From assembly GCA_963277665.1 (NCBI GenBank), contig OY728122.1:1548468868-1548532867 (forward strand): a DNA stretch of 64,000 bases. Reading direction: 5' to 3'. Made by a program: the position numbers and the translations under genes. Positions 24,789 through 35,790 of this stretch are shown piece by piece; within the stretch, counting starts at the first letter, position 1; each line of letters starts with the position of its first letter. Under the pieces are notes generated by a model. That model did not search any database. It was not told where the DNA came from and worked only from the letters and a program-made list of their open reading frames with translations. This DNA comes from Viscum album (lineage: Eukaryota; Streptophyta; Magnoliopsida; Santalales; Viscaceae).

Positions 24789-26156
24789 AGCTCTTTTCTC
24801 TTGCATTAATATTTGGATACTTTAGCCAAGGATAGGATGAACTCAGTACATGGTATTAAGATGTACTCGAGAGTAGCTAACCATTGTTTAGGAAAAATCC
24901 ATACTACGTCATTAATTGCAGTTTGCTGGTTTTTAGTTTTTATGGTTGATATGTTTTCAGGTAGAGTGATTTTGCATGACTTGTGCGGTTAATGTTTTTA
25001 TATATCAGTTCTACCCGATGATATGAGGGTATTCCATCTCATGCATCATATAGAATCTTCTATAAATCACATGACATGAATTCTTTCCATGCAATCTAGG
25101 GTGCATTAACGATTGCATGCAGTTATGATAGCCTTCGTGTAGATTATGCCTGTTGTTGTGATAGATTCTTGATAGAATCCCTACTATTATGTAAGAGAGT
25201 TGTAGTTATCCCATTTATGTGACTACATGAGATGCCATGTGTTGATTCGCGGGGAGTATGGGCCCTCACAAATCAAAATTTGTCACCTGTTTGCCTTATT
25301 TTTAGTGTTTCTAGAGTTCTGTGCAGTTTCTGAGCTACACCCAGAAAAACCCAGAATACACGACATGTACTTTTTGGATACACGTCGTGTAGTTTTCAGG
25401 CCGTGTCACTGACCGTGTGAGCAGAACACAGTGTCGTGGAAGTAACTTTATGAACACGCCGTGTATTGTAGGTACACGAAATGTAGTAATCAGTTGTGTA
25501 TCTGGCCGTGTCACTAACAACATGGGTCAGGGAAGCTCGAGTAGCACACACTGTGTTGTAATAGAACACGCTTTGTAGTACCTTCCAGGCACCCGACCGT
25601 GTCACGAACAACACGGGTCGGTGTGACCTTCTTTCAGACACATTATGTTGTTCTTGGAGCATGCAGTGTAGTCTTCCCAGGTACCCGTCCGTGTCACGAA
25701 CAACACGGGATGATGTCACCTTGCCTATACACGCCGTGTTTGTTCGGAACACGCAATGTAAGTTTCAGCCGTGTAGACGGCCATGAGATTAATAACACGG
25801 TCCGCCGAAGCATTTTCCACTACACTCCATCTCCGCTGGGAACACGCCGTGTAGTCTGAGTTTATGAAAACCGTGTGGGTTAGCCATGTACAGAGACTCG
25901 GGTAGGGGAACAGTTTCCAAGTACATTCCGTGTGTGGGTGAAACACGCCGTGTAGTTTTAGGTGTATACGAATTATAGGGAAAGAGTACACTCCCATGTC
26001 AGTGGATTAAGAAGACACACCAAGTAGTTTTTATACACGTCGTGTAGTTGAGTTTTGTAAACATGTGTGTTTTCTTTCCCTTGTTTCCATTTTTTTCTCT
26101 TCTGTTCTCTGTCCTTGTTTTCCTGATCTAAGGTGTGATTTTGATCTTTCAGAGCT
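24789..26156 (+). other. element B untranslated leader
   Basis: This 1.37-kb leader lies between the primer site and the first gag ATG. Its first 550 bp are ordinary AT-rich sequence, and its last 700 bp are the dyad array described separately. A pyrimidine-rich run (26060-26130) leads to the gag start. Open frames here, such as 25396-25752 on the minus strand, follow from the repeats and do not look like genes. Confidence 0.7.
25357..26048. repeat. eight-unit tandem array (about 92 bp) of paired dyads in the B leader
   Basis: Dyad pairs start at 25357, 25453, 25545, 25637, 25728, 25821, 25922 and 26014. Within each pair, two copies of TACACGNCGTGTA (exact or decayed) start 19-22 bp apart. 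The best copies include AACACGCCGTGTA at 25453, 25841 and 25942, and TACACGTCGTGTA at 25379 and 26033. Between pairs lies a second hairpin block. Its best form, CGTGTCACGAACAACACGGG, is identical at 25598 and 25690 and decayed at 25505 and about 25779. The array ends about 110 bp before the gag ATG. Conservation of the pairs against decay around them suggests a function such as enhancer, RNA structure or packaging, but that is inference. Confidence 0.8.
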
Positions 26157-27215
26157 ATGCCTCTGAGAGGTCCTCTGGTCGTACGTCTGTCGTCAGGAAG
26201 TAATCAAACTCCAGATAGGGTTGATCAGGGACTTCCTCCCGATCCACCAGTCGGGCCAACCTTGGTACCGACTCTTATACCATTTTTAGTTGATGATGTG
26301 CAGTTCAGGGAAGGTTTAATGAGGATGATGTAGGCCTTCCAGGGAGCGCCGCCTCATGCCATGACTATGGAAGACGTTACGTGAGTTTTTCAACACCATC
26401 ATCCCCCCACGTTCTCAGGGGGGAAGGAGGTCCTCAGGCTGCAGAGTCAGGTCTGGAAGCCATACTGACAAATTTCGACCATCTGGAGACACCTCCATAG
26501 AGGCGGGTCAATCTCTCCAACTACATGCTCCGAGACTCCTCCAAGAGGTGGTGGGACGTGATCTCACAGGGGGTTCAACAGATTTTTATGGCTTGGGAGG
26601 AGTTCCAGTGCGTGTTCTATGACTACTTCTACCCAAAGACCCTGAGGGTCGATCGAGCCCGGTAGTTCAGGATCTTAGAGCAGGGTACTCTTTTTGTCAT
26701 TTAGTATTCCTCTCGCTTCACTGAGCTGCAGTGTTTCACACCCCTCTGGGATGGAAGTGGGGTGTTCTTAGCAAGGAAGTATAAGGATGGCCTTCGGAGG
26801 TAGATCCGCTCACAAGTGAACATCTTCCAGTTGACTTCCATCACTTCCATCATCAACCAGGCACTGATTGCGGGTGAAATCTGAGAGACTCTGGAGCTGC
26901 GAACCATGGCGGTTCTGCTCCCAAAGCTAGTCTTCCTCCAGATGATAGCATGCAGTGTTGTAGAGAGACTACGCGGTGACCTGAGGAATAGTGATTCATC
27001 TTCATGCAGCCAGGTGACATGCTACCCGTGTGGCTGGTCAGAGAACACGAGGCCGCGGTGCCAGAGGGACCCCGTGGAGTGCCAATCTTACAGTAAGATG
27101 GGTCACCGTCAGCGTTTCTTCAAGGTTTTCACCCCAGCAGCTGGTGACCGGGGTTGTTCCATGACTCCTCGTTCAAGAGTAGCCCCAACAGTCTCTCACC
27201 ATTCAGGGAACTAGA
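26157..27215 (+). pseudogene. gag: element B gag, with two zinc knuckles, broken
   Basis: Gag would form the virus-like particle and bind element RNA. The start is ATG at 26157 (MPLRGPLVVRLSSG), the first ATG after the leader. Capsid blocks are HHHPPTFSGG near 26398, NLSNYMLRDSSKRWWDV near 26510 (ATYML...WW), MAWEEFQCVFYDYFYP near 26590 (W..F...F...YFP) and INQALIAG near 26855. Two nucleocapsid knuckles follow at 27019-27123: CYPCGWSENTRPRC and CQSYSKMGHRQRFF. The first lacks its His and the second lacks its second and last Cys. Frameshifts occur near 26430 and 26690, and stops at 26330, 26493 and 26664 among others. The capsid blocks resemble those of element C. Confidence 0.8.
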
Positions 27216-27399
27216 GTCTTCTGGTTGTTCGGGCCGAGGTGGAGCTCGAGGTTGTGGCGGTCAGCCACCAGTCCCTAAGAACCATCAGGGAGGTTCAGCT
27301 AAGATTGGTCAGTCAGAGTCGTAGGGCCGCTGTGCTGGCTAGTCTTTCGCCGTTGAGTAGACCTATTCAGAGCAGGATCCCAACCCTTCTACAGTTCGA

Positions 27400-27860
27400 T
27401 GTATGGTCTTAGTAGCCTCAGTTTTATCTTTATCTCTTTTCAATACTGGTGTTACACATAGCTTTATCTCGGTTGCTATCGTGGTGATCCTTTGGCTCTG
27501 CATATTTTCTTTTGCCGACTCATTAACACTATAAAAACCTTTTGGGTCCAGAAAACTTTGTGTATGCCAGTGTGGAGAGTGCCCTCTTGAGGTTGCAGGA
27601 TATCGCTTCTTATGGGATCTCTATGCCTTAGAGATGACAGGCTATGATTTCATCCTTGGCATGGACTGGTTGATTCCCTCCCAGGTAGTCTTCGACTGCT
27701 ATCTCCGTAGAGTTAGTGTCGTCTCACCAGAGGGTGAATATTTTCTATATAAAGGCGAATGGGACGTTCGGGCGAGTCGGGCAGGACTCGAGCATCTTGG
27801 GTTAGGAGGGGTGACGACCCATATTGCTAGTCATTACCTGGATGATCAGGGGACTCCATA
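27400..27860 (+). pseudogene. element B aspartic protease remnant
   Basis: The protease would cut the Gag-Pol polyprotein. The active-site motif reads FNTGVTHSFIS at 27439-27471, where the family has DTGATHSFIS. The catalytic Asp is Asn, so the enzyme is dead. The second landmark MTGYDFILGMDWL at 27634-27672 matches the conserved DVILGMDWL. A frameshift separates the two landmarks. A stop at about 27859 separates the protease tail from the RT start. Confidence 0.75.
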
Positions 27861-27861
27861 A

Positions 27862-28690
27862 TTGGACTTTCCTCCAGTAGTGGATCGCATCAGGGACGTC
27901 TTTCCAGAGGACTTTTTAGGATTGCCTCCAGAGTGTGAGGTAGACTTCTCTATTGAGCTCCTTCTAGGAGCGGAACCAGTGTCCATTCCTCCATATAAGA
28001 TGGCTACACCTGAGTTGCAGGAGCTCAAGAATCATTTGGAGGAGCTACATGATAAGGGATTCATCTGACCCATTACTTCTCTATGGGGTTCACCTGTCCT
28101 ATTTGCAAAGAAGGAAGACGGTACCCTTCGGCTTTGTGTGGATTATCGGAAGATGAACAAGATGACTGTCAAGAACCGATATCCTTTTCAGAGGATCCAT
28201 GACCTTTTTTATTATCTTCGAGGAGCCCTGGTGTTCTCGAAGATTGAGTTGAGATCCAGTTATCATCAGTTGCATGTTTGACCATCATATATACCTATGA
28301 CAACCTTCAGGAGCAGGTATGGTCTATAAAAGTATACAATTATGTTCTTCGGTCTCACGAACGCGCCGACAGTTTTCATGGTACTGATGAACTGAGTGTT
28401 CCATCCTTATTTGGACTCTCTCGTCGTGGTCTTCATGGATGATATCTTGGTGTACTCTCACGCTCGACATGACCATGCTACCCATCTTGAGATCGTTTTG
28501 AGTAAACAGAGAGAGCATCGACTTTATGCTAAACTCTCAAATTGACACTTTTGGATGGATCAGATTCACTTCTTAGGTTAAGTCATCTCAGAGGCAGGAG
28601 TATCAGTGGACCCAGAGAAAGTGAGAGCTATAGTTTACTAGGAGCATCCGAAGAACGTATTTGAGGTAAGAAGATTTATAGGGCTGGCTG
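27862..28690 (+). pseudogene. pol: element B reverse transcriptase
   Basis: The frame starts in the N-terminal block [20 protein letters not shown], then [59 protein letters not shown] and [14 protein letters not shown]. All are standard Ty3/gypsy RT blocks in the right order. The catalytic pair is present as FMDD at 28432-28443 in VVFMDDILVYS. The first catalytic Asp, normally in KIDL, is Glu here (KIEL). Stops occur at 28066 (where RP is usual), about 28279, 28543 and about 28640. Several fall where CGA or CAG is expected, consistent with C-to-T change. It is a pseudogene with recognisable full length. Confidence 0.9.
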
Positions 28691-29215
28691 GATACTATAG
28701 ATGCTTCATTCAGGACTATTCTCGTCTAGAAACACCTTTGACAGGTCTGACCAAGAAGGGGTCAAAGTTCTTATGGTCAGATTATTCTGAGTCATCCTTT
28801 CTGGAGCTGAAAAGGAGGTTGACATCAGCGCCGATACTAGTCTTTCTAGAGCCAGGTAAGAGCTACACTATTTACTATGATGCTTCAGGTATCGGGCTGG
28901 GAGCTGTGCTTATGCAGGGAGATGGAGTTGTTGCGTATGGGTCTCAGAAGTTGAGGCCACATGAGAGGAACTACCCTACGCACGATCTGGAGTTGGCAGC
29001 TATTGTTCATACCTTGCGCTATTGGAGACACTATCTGCTGGGATAGCACTTTGTGGTCCTCAGTGACCACAAGAGTCTCAAGTACATCTTCACACAGCGT
29101 GATCTGAATCTGAGGCAGTGCAGGTGGGTCGAGTATCATCAGTCTTTTAATTTCGAGCTTGCCTAAATTCCAGGAAAGGGAAACGTAGTGGAGGACGCTT
29201 TGGATAGTAGAACTC
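28690..29215 (+). pseudogene. element B RNase H
   Basis: The RNase H domain follows RT in the same polyprotein. After the RT thumb block [15 protein letters not shown] come [69 protein letters not shown] and [18 protein letters not shown], all typical and in order. The acidic residues of YYDAS and HDLELAA are present. A TAG at 29044 interrupts the frame after LLG. The remainder with DHKSLKYI and LRQ is readable to about 29215. The 138-codon open frame on the opposite strand here is a shadow. Confidence 0.88.
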
Positions 29216-29459
29216 GGATTCAGGCAGTTCAGGGGGCCAACAGTGAGTGGAAGCTCATGGATCTGTTCTTTGAGATGCATCTGGAGGTGCATGACAGACA
29301 AGGATAGACTTTCCTATCTTCTGTAGATTTTCCCTCTACAGTTATCAATCAGGTACGAATGAGGCGGCTATCAAAATCAGAAAGCTTAGTCCTGCGGGAG
29401 GGGGATTCAGGCGATGACCTTCTTCCTAGATGGACAGTGGGAGAGGATGAGATCTTGCA

Positions 29460-30330
29460 TTTCTAGGGACACATATGGGTGCCAACAGACATACGCGAGG
29501 AGATGATGTGGGATTTTCATTCCTCTATTTGGGAAGTTCATCCTGGCGTCACCAAGATGTATCAGGATCTTCATCGCCAGTACTGGTGGCCAGGTATGAA
29601 GAAAGATGTTGCTAGTTTTGGCATGAGATGTTCTACTTGTCAGCAGGTTAAAGCAGAGCATCAGTGACTAGCAGGCCTTTTACAGCAGTAACCCATTCTG
29701 GAGAGGAAGTGGAATGATGTTGCAATTGAATTTTTGACCATATTGACTAGGACGCCTCTGGGAAACGATGATGTTTGGGTTGTCATCGACAGGATCACAA
29801 AGGTTTCTCACTTCTTGCTAAAAAAGGAGACTGTTAGTGTTGATGATCTGGGATGAATTTAAATCTGAGAGATCATTCGTCTGCATGGAGTTCCACACTC
29901 CATTATTTCAGACAGGGATGCGCGCTTTACCTCTCGGTTCTGGCAGGGACTTTTGAAGGCCTTGGGCACACAAGTACTTTTGAGTACAGTATACCATCCC
30001 TAGACTAATGGTCAGTCCGAGCACAAAATCCAGGTGCTTGAGGATATGCTTCGAGCCTACATTCTAGACGTTGGTGGTTCTTGGGAGAAGCATATTCCTC
30101 TGGTGTAGTTCGCATGCAACAACAGTTTACATGAGACCATTCAGATAGCACCATACGAGGCTTCGTACGGTAGGCCATTCCGATCAGCCTTATGCTGGCT
30201 GGAGCTAGGAGAGGAATCTTTTCTAGGACCTCCTCTTGTTCAGGAGACATAGAGAAGATAGAGATGATTCGGAAGAGGATGGCTATAAAACAGTCTCCAC
30301 AGCAGTCTTATGCTGATCAGCGGAGACGAC
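29460..30330 (+). pseudogene. element B integrase: zinc-binding and catalytic core
   Basis: Integrase joins the cDNA to host DNA. The HHCC domain reads HSSIWEVHPGVTKMYQDL, RQYWWPGM and CSTCQQVK at 29515-29655, with both His and both Cys in place. The core follows: WNDVAIEFLTIL at 29710, where the first catalytic Asp (usually MDF) is Glu; then [28 protein letters not shown] near 29904 with the second Asp intact; and GQSEHKIQ with the catalytic Glu at 30019-30021. Stops occur at 29668, about 29857, 30001 (HPQT to HP*T) and 30106. It is clearly gypsy integrase and clearly inactive. Confidence 0.88.
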
Positions 30331-30800
30331 CTCTGGAGTTCGAGGTTGGGGATCAGGTTTTCCTGCGTGTCACACCGAGGCTGGGACACAAGAGGATTTA
30401 GAGATAGGTTAAGCTTTCAACGTGGTACGTCGGGCCATTTGAGGTCTTGGAGAGAGTGGGGCCAGTCGCCTATCGGTTTCAGCTACCTCAGAGGTACTGG
30501 GCCATGCATGACGTCTTCCACATCTCTCAGCTCCGACGTCACTTTTCAGACTCGTCTCATGTCCTCCATCCAGAGGAGGGTTAACTTTAAGCTAATGCAT
30601 CATTTGAGGAGCATCCAATCTAGATTGTCGATTTTAGTAAAAATGTTCTCCATGGGGGGTCTGTTCCTCTTGTACGAGTGTTATGGAAGCATGGGCGAGA
30701 ACAAGACGAGACCTGGGATAGGGAGGCTGATGTATGATCGCAGTGGCCGGAACTATTCAGGGATTCTTCTTTTACGCCCAGTTAGGGAAATTCAGGGATG
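30331..30800 (+). pseudogene. element B integrase C-terminus with chromodomain-like tail
   Basis: The stretch FEVGDQVFLRVTPRLG, then STWYVGPFEVLERVGPVAYR and LPQRYWAMHDVFHISQLR, matches the GPY/F module of chromovirus integrases. It continues with SVPLVRVLWKHGREQDETWD and WPELF near 30655-30770, the degraded chromodomain signature (IPLVKVLWRNHG.EEATWE...YPHLF) that targets Tekay/Del elements to heterochromatin. Stops fall at about 30400, 30583 and 30736. A longer open frame in another phase covers the same DNA but is a shadow. Confidence 0.8.
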
Positions 30801-30810
30801 AATTTATTTA

Positions 30811-30822
30811 ATGGGGGATGTA
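30811..30822 (+). other. polypurine tract of element B
   Basis: ATGGGGGATGTA lies directly before the TGTAAGAACC start of the 3' LTR. Confidence 0.8.
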
Positions 30823-30910
30823 TGTAAGAACCCGGATCTTCGTTCATGTATGTTTTTCCTTTTTTCTGGATTTTTTAAGAAAAAAATAAATGTTTTGGAA
30901 ATTTTTGATG

Positions 30911-31083
30911 TACACACTGTGTACTTTCTAAGTACACGTCGTGTACCTTTTTCCCTCTCGAAGCCGTGTGCTAGCCATGTTAGGGCCACACACATGGTGT
31001 GTAAGGGTGAGGTGGAGGCTGGGTAAAGAGGAGTACGAAAAACTTAAGTACACGCCGTGTACTGAAGAAGTACGCGCCGTTTA
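30911..31083. repeat. two pairs of dyads in U3 of the B 3' LTR
   Basis: Copies lie at 30911, 30933, 31049 and 31071, so each pair has a 22-bp step and the pairs start 138 bp apart. The copies TACACGTCGTGTA (30933) and TACACGCCGTGTA (31049) are exact palindromes around one central base. Confidence 0.8.
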
Positions 31084-31769
31084 ATTTTTTTACTAAACGG
31101 ATCGGTGTCATGCCTAACCCACAATTTCATCATCTTCTCCAGTTTTCGTCTGCCCGAGAGCGATCGTATGGCCGGATCTTCGATGATCACCTGCCTCTTC
31201 ATCCGTTCTCCGATTCGAGCACGGATGATTTCATTGGAATCGCAACAGTGAGCTCTACCTTCTGCTTGAGTCTTGTCTCTTGATTTCTCCTGGTTTTCAT
31301 GTTATCATAGGTTGATATTTTTGTCCGTTTTCTCAGATCTACATCATTCAAAGGGGAATCTGTCGTCATCGTTCACGAATACCGATCTCCTAGGATCGAG
31401 GTGGGTGGATTGTGCCTTTTGGTAGAGATTTGATGTATATTTTATGAAAATTCCACCAATTCCATTGAATGGTGAATCGGGGGTTTCTTGTTTCAGCCCT
31501 GATTTTTTCCTTCTTTGCTTGATTACTTTAGTAGATGTATTTTCCTGTGAATATGATAGTTTTTACTGTACTTTGGATTTTTTCCATGCTTGTTTTCTTG
31601 ATTAGAATTTTTACGGTTTCCATGCCTAGTTATAGGATAGTGGAACTGTTTCTTTGTTATGTTGTTGATCCTTAGAATGATAGCCATGTAGTTCTTGAGG
31701 TTTACATAGATGATGCATGCGCGCTGAGCATTTTAGTTTCACTCAGGGCTGAGAGAACATAGAGTAGTA

Positions 31770-32103
31770 GACCAAAGAGAGAATTGATGGAAGGGCTCCT
31801 CCAGAGTGTCTTTTAATTACGATGCGAGACGACAAGAGGAAATGACGCTGAGCGCTTACTCAAAGAGTCTATAGTTCCTCGATGTAGGCCATAGGGGGAA
31901 TAGAAATTGAGTGCTTCTCCAGAGATCCTTTAGCACGATACAAAACTATAGGGGGAATTGAAAGTCAGTGCTTCCCCAGAGAGTCTATTAATTTTCATTA
32001 CTGAACCAGAGGGGTGAGACTGCGTGTGCCTCTTAGATGGTTGCAAGTACTTATATGTTGAACCATAGGGTTAGGCTGTAAGAGCTACCAAGAGGGTTAC
32101 CTA
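31770..32103 (+). repeat. 58-bp minisatellite in the B 3' LTR
   Basis: It is the counterpart of the array at 23781-24116, with the same six-unit layout and further point changes. Confidence 0.65.
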
Positions 32104-32763
32104 TTTTCTTCTTGTTTCTGGTTGTTTACTTGTGTACTTTATTGTTAGAACTATGGTTTGTAGCTACTTGTGTTTTCATGTTTACTACATCTTGTCTTAT
32201 TTACTGCCATATACTCATTGACTATTAGGCACAGATCATTGAGTGATTGCCTACTAGGATTGTATCTCACATCCTATTTGGCCAATGCTATTGGGCCCAA
32301 GTAGACTATGTTTTTGCTGGTATAGATAAGGGAAAGTGCCCTTCTACTTCAGGTTCTTGATTGCACTAGAGATGAAGAGCATGGGACCGAGCTGGGGCTT
32401 GCGATGCTGAGGAGTTTATTTTGTTTTTACTTTTCACTTGTTTTCGGTTGTATTCTAGCACGTTTTTGTGTTTCCTTCTTTCCATATATACTGGTACCTG
32501 CTGTATCTTTTTCATCATTGCTATATATATTCATTGCTTCCGCTGTTTGGTTTCTGTTGTTATGCATGTTGATACTGCTTCCACTGTTGACTATTGTTTT
32601 TCTACTGTATACCTTATCAAATGAGGGCATTGTTTCACCACCGACTCACCAAGGCCCTAACTGCTAGTCGGTAGCCTCTGGAATTCGGGGAAAAGCGCTT
32701 GAGGTCATGTGGTGAACCAGGTACGGGGCACCAGTGAAGGGGCTCTGGATTCGGGTCGTTACA

Positions 32764-32768
32764 TAATA
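32764..32768. repeat. target-site duplication of element B, right copy TAATA
   Basis: It is identical to 22844-22848 and directly follows the terminal CA of the 3' LTR. Confidence 0.9.
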
Positions 32769-35379
32769 GATTATTAAAAATTAAATTAAAATGGGTAAAT
32801 GGTATTGGTTATCTAAATAGTTCTTGTAAGGGATTTATGACATGGAAATTAAATTTGTTCTTGTTTTTAAAATTGAAACACAATTTTTTTAATATAAATT
32901 TAAATGAATGTGATATTTGGATTTTCAAAATGATTTCTATCGGGGAGGGATGTGTTTTAAAATTTTAATTTTAATTTTATATTGAATATGAAATGTTGAT
33001 AAAATATTTGGTTATTATAAAAAACTATATAAATAATTTTTAGTCAAATATGGATAGATATATGAATTTAGGACTTAAAAAATAGCGTTAAATTGTTAAT
33101 GACTAATTTAGACAATTGAGGAATCAACTATAGTGGGAAAAATTAATTACTTTTTTGGTAAGATGTGTTAATGAATTTAAATATGAACTTAAATATGAAT
33201 ATTTCATTTTGAGAACAATCTTATGGCTTTGGAAAGAAATGATCCATCAATTTTGATTGGTATTTTTATTTTATCAATCTTCCATTATAATTTCTTTATA
33301 TGAGTTATTTTTATAAAATTTTGGTTTCTTAGCTAGGAATGAGTAAAATTATAGTCCATTATTCATTTAAATATTTCATGATTCTTTATCTTCTAGTATT
33401 CATCTATGAAAATGTGTTGGGTGTATTTTTAATTTCATATTTTGTGATATTTCATGAATTAGTTTTATATGGTTTGTGAGGTATGATCCTTATATTTAAG
33501 GGATATGGGAAATATATAGGTGGAGTGGTGAATATAAATTTTTATTAATATTTCATCCCTTCATGAGATTTGTTGATTTATCATTAATAGAATTTTTATA
33601 GGTGTATTTTTTCAACTATAGACAGTTGTTTAAGACTCAATGAATGTGCATCTCTTGAGGGTGACCTTTATATAGACCCTTATTTTGAGGAGTTATCAAC
33701 ATTTACAACTTCACATTAAAGTGTGTTCGGTGGGGATATGCTGGTCAAATTATTTTCTAGTGGTCATATATGAAAGGGTAGTGAAATTACATCTATTAGA
33801 TTTTGTTTGGGTTCTATATATAATTTTATGAATTAAAATATTTTCTAATAAATTAATTATATAAAGAAGTGTACGATCTATCCATCCTTGATTATACATT
33901 CTATTATAGTGAATATCAATATATATTTTTTAAATATTTTTGTCTTGAAATTTAGTGGTATATTATTAGTGAATGTTTTTGGTGGTTTGTGGAGACATTC
34001 ATTTTTAATCCTCCCCCACATAGACTTTATTCATCTGTTTCCACTCTCTCTTTATTTGATCAATGATATTCAATTATTAGCACTCATTACTATTTGAATT
34101 TTGAATAAATATATGTGTGCTGAAATCAATAAATTGATATATCCTCTATTTATGGATTCGGTTGAGACACCTTGATCTAGAGTTTCATGGTAGTTGTGGA
34201 ATTTCATATAGTGTATCCAATTGATTCCTTGGGTCATAGTGTTATTAGAATCCTGATGGGAAGGAGACCGAGTATTAGTTTTAGTTATTCCTTTAATTAT
34301 AACAAGTAATTTCATTATTTGTGATTTGGATATAAAACTAATATTATATTTTTTATTTTGTTGATTAGGTTTTATGATTTGATTACACCAACCTCATTTT
34401 ATTTTGAAAACTCTGTTCTCCCTTATTTGTCTATTTTGGTTTAAAATGTACATTAATATAATTTAATAAATTTATGTGGATGAATGTGTTTTTAGGGATA
34501 ATGTTCACAACTGTATCTTTATTTCTGTTATTATTTTATTAATCAAGATATATCAATCATTATTATTGAATTATAGGTCAACATTCATTTAACATTTTTA
34601 TATTTATTATTTCATTTATTCAATAATGGTTAATACAGGCCATGTGGATGCACTGGAAAAATTTTCATTTTATTTTATAGATCATTATCATGGTTGGTGA
34701 CTAGATTACCAAACCATGAGGTAAAACAATGCAGCGTCAATAGTGTTTCAAATGAGGATTGCTGGAATGATTCTTGGTTTGGTAAACCATAAATCCAAAC
34801 CATGTGACCTTTCAAGATTTTCATTATATATATAATTTGGTATTATACCCCTCCATGTTTATTGCATATATTTTAATCACCCCCACTCTCATGAGCTAGA
34901 TGACATTGATCTAATTTCGACTACCCCTTGCTTCCTCTATGGTTTTTTTCATATTATCCTTAGATACCTAGTGGCATTATCATGGTTAAAGGTCCATTTT
35001 CCTATATTTATATTCTAATCCGTCAATTACTTATTATTACATTTTTACCACATTATTAGAGGAAATCCTTGATAGGGTATATCCAAATTTATTTTTTAAT
35101 GTTATGGTGTGAGGATGATTCTTTAGGTGTTTCTTTTCCTATATCTGAAGGGTTTAAAACTTCCATTCTTTGATTAAGGTAGATTTACCCCACATATAAC
35201 ACATATGATTTATAACAATTATATGTTTTTATGAATAAAATATTTTTTTGAGACCTTCAACATGCATGTTTAGTAATTTCTGAAAAAATAAGATGTGTTT
35301 TTTTAATTTTTTGGGAAATAGAAATATTTTCACTTTATTCAACTAGTTTACATCTAGTTTTAAATTTTTTTTGTATGTA

Positions 35380-35790
35380 TTGTGTTTTATGAACATTATG
35401 ATTGTAATTTAAATTCAATTTTCTGACCCATTATCCATGTTTTAGCATCCAAAATAATAAATAATGTGAAATATTCATAACAATGTGTTTATTTGGATTA
35501 ATTCATGATTTTTTTTTCTTTTTCCTAAGTGTTTAGTTTATTTGGTCTTTAATGTAATTTTCAAATTGTATTTCATAAACGTAGTTTTTTTTCTCAATGA
35601 ATATAAAAACTATGTCCATGATGAAATTGAGTTCCATTTTAATCTGAATGTATAATTTCATGGATTTTACAATGTTTTTATTTGGAAATGAATTTCATGA
35701 TTTTGTTTTCCCAAAGAGGTACCAATGTTTAGTTTTTAATTTCTAAAGGGGATTTCATGAACAAAATGTGATTGTGGTTTTTTAATGTTT
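35380..35790 (+). repeat. decayed tandem duplication, about 183-bp period, just over two copies
   Basis: The block CAATGTGTTTATTTGGATT...ATTCATGATTTTTTTT...GTTTAGTTT from about 35483 recurs from about 35666 as CAATGTTTTTATTTGGAAA...TTTCATGATTTTGTTTT...GTTTAGTTT. The TTTATGAACATTATGATTG stretch at 35386 may be the tail of an earlier unit. Confidence 0.4.

Larger units (their letters stand above)
22849..32763 (+). mobile_element. element B: Ty3/gypsy chromovirus, Tekay/Del-like, full length but inactive
   Basis: The element is 9915 bp with two LTRs (1925 and 1941 bp), initiator-Met primer site, leader, gag, protease, RT, RNase H, integrase, chromodomain-like tail, polypurine tract and an exact 5-bp TAATA duplication. 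Domain order with integrase last is diagnostic of Ty3/gypsy. The integrase tail matches the Tekay/Del group of chromoviruses. Most coding blocks can be followed but are broken by stops and frameshifts. It is GC-richer than its surroundings. LTR ends, primer site and U3 architecture match element C, so B appears to be from the autonomous family behind C. Confidence 0.92.
30823..32763 (+). repeat. element B 3' LTR
   Basis: It is 1941 bp, aligns with the 5' LTR throughout and keeps canonical TG...CA ends (TGTAAGAACCCGG to GGTCGTTACA). By eye the copies agree at well over 80% of positions in the first 200 bp, so the insertion is neither recent nor ancient. A divergence count would date it. Confidence 0.9.

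Noticed and set aside
25396..25752. 118-codon minus-strand open frame with Thr/Arg/Val-rich repeats
   Set aside because: It is produced by the GC-richer dyad array, is antisense to the element leader and has no domain.
25357..26048. The repeat array as a CRISPR array
   Set aside because: The repeats are palindromic pairs in a tandem unit inside a plant retrotransposon. The intervals are themselves repeats, not unique spacers, and there are no cas genes.
28885..29301. 138-codon minus-strand open frame
   Set aside because: It is the antisense shadow of B RNase H.
30310..30801. 163-codon plus-strand open frame
   Set aside because: It is a different reading phase over the integrase C-terminus and chromodomain; the correct phase gives family motifs and this one does not.
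34690..34800. Inverted repeats around TGGTTTGGTAAACCA, possible MITE end
   Set aside because: There is no second terminal copy, no target duplication and no transposase; the repeat is too short to call.
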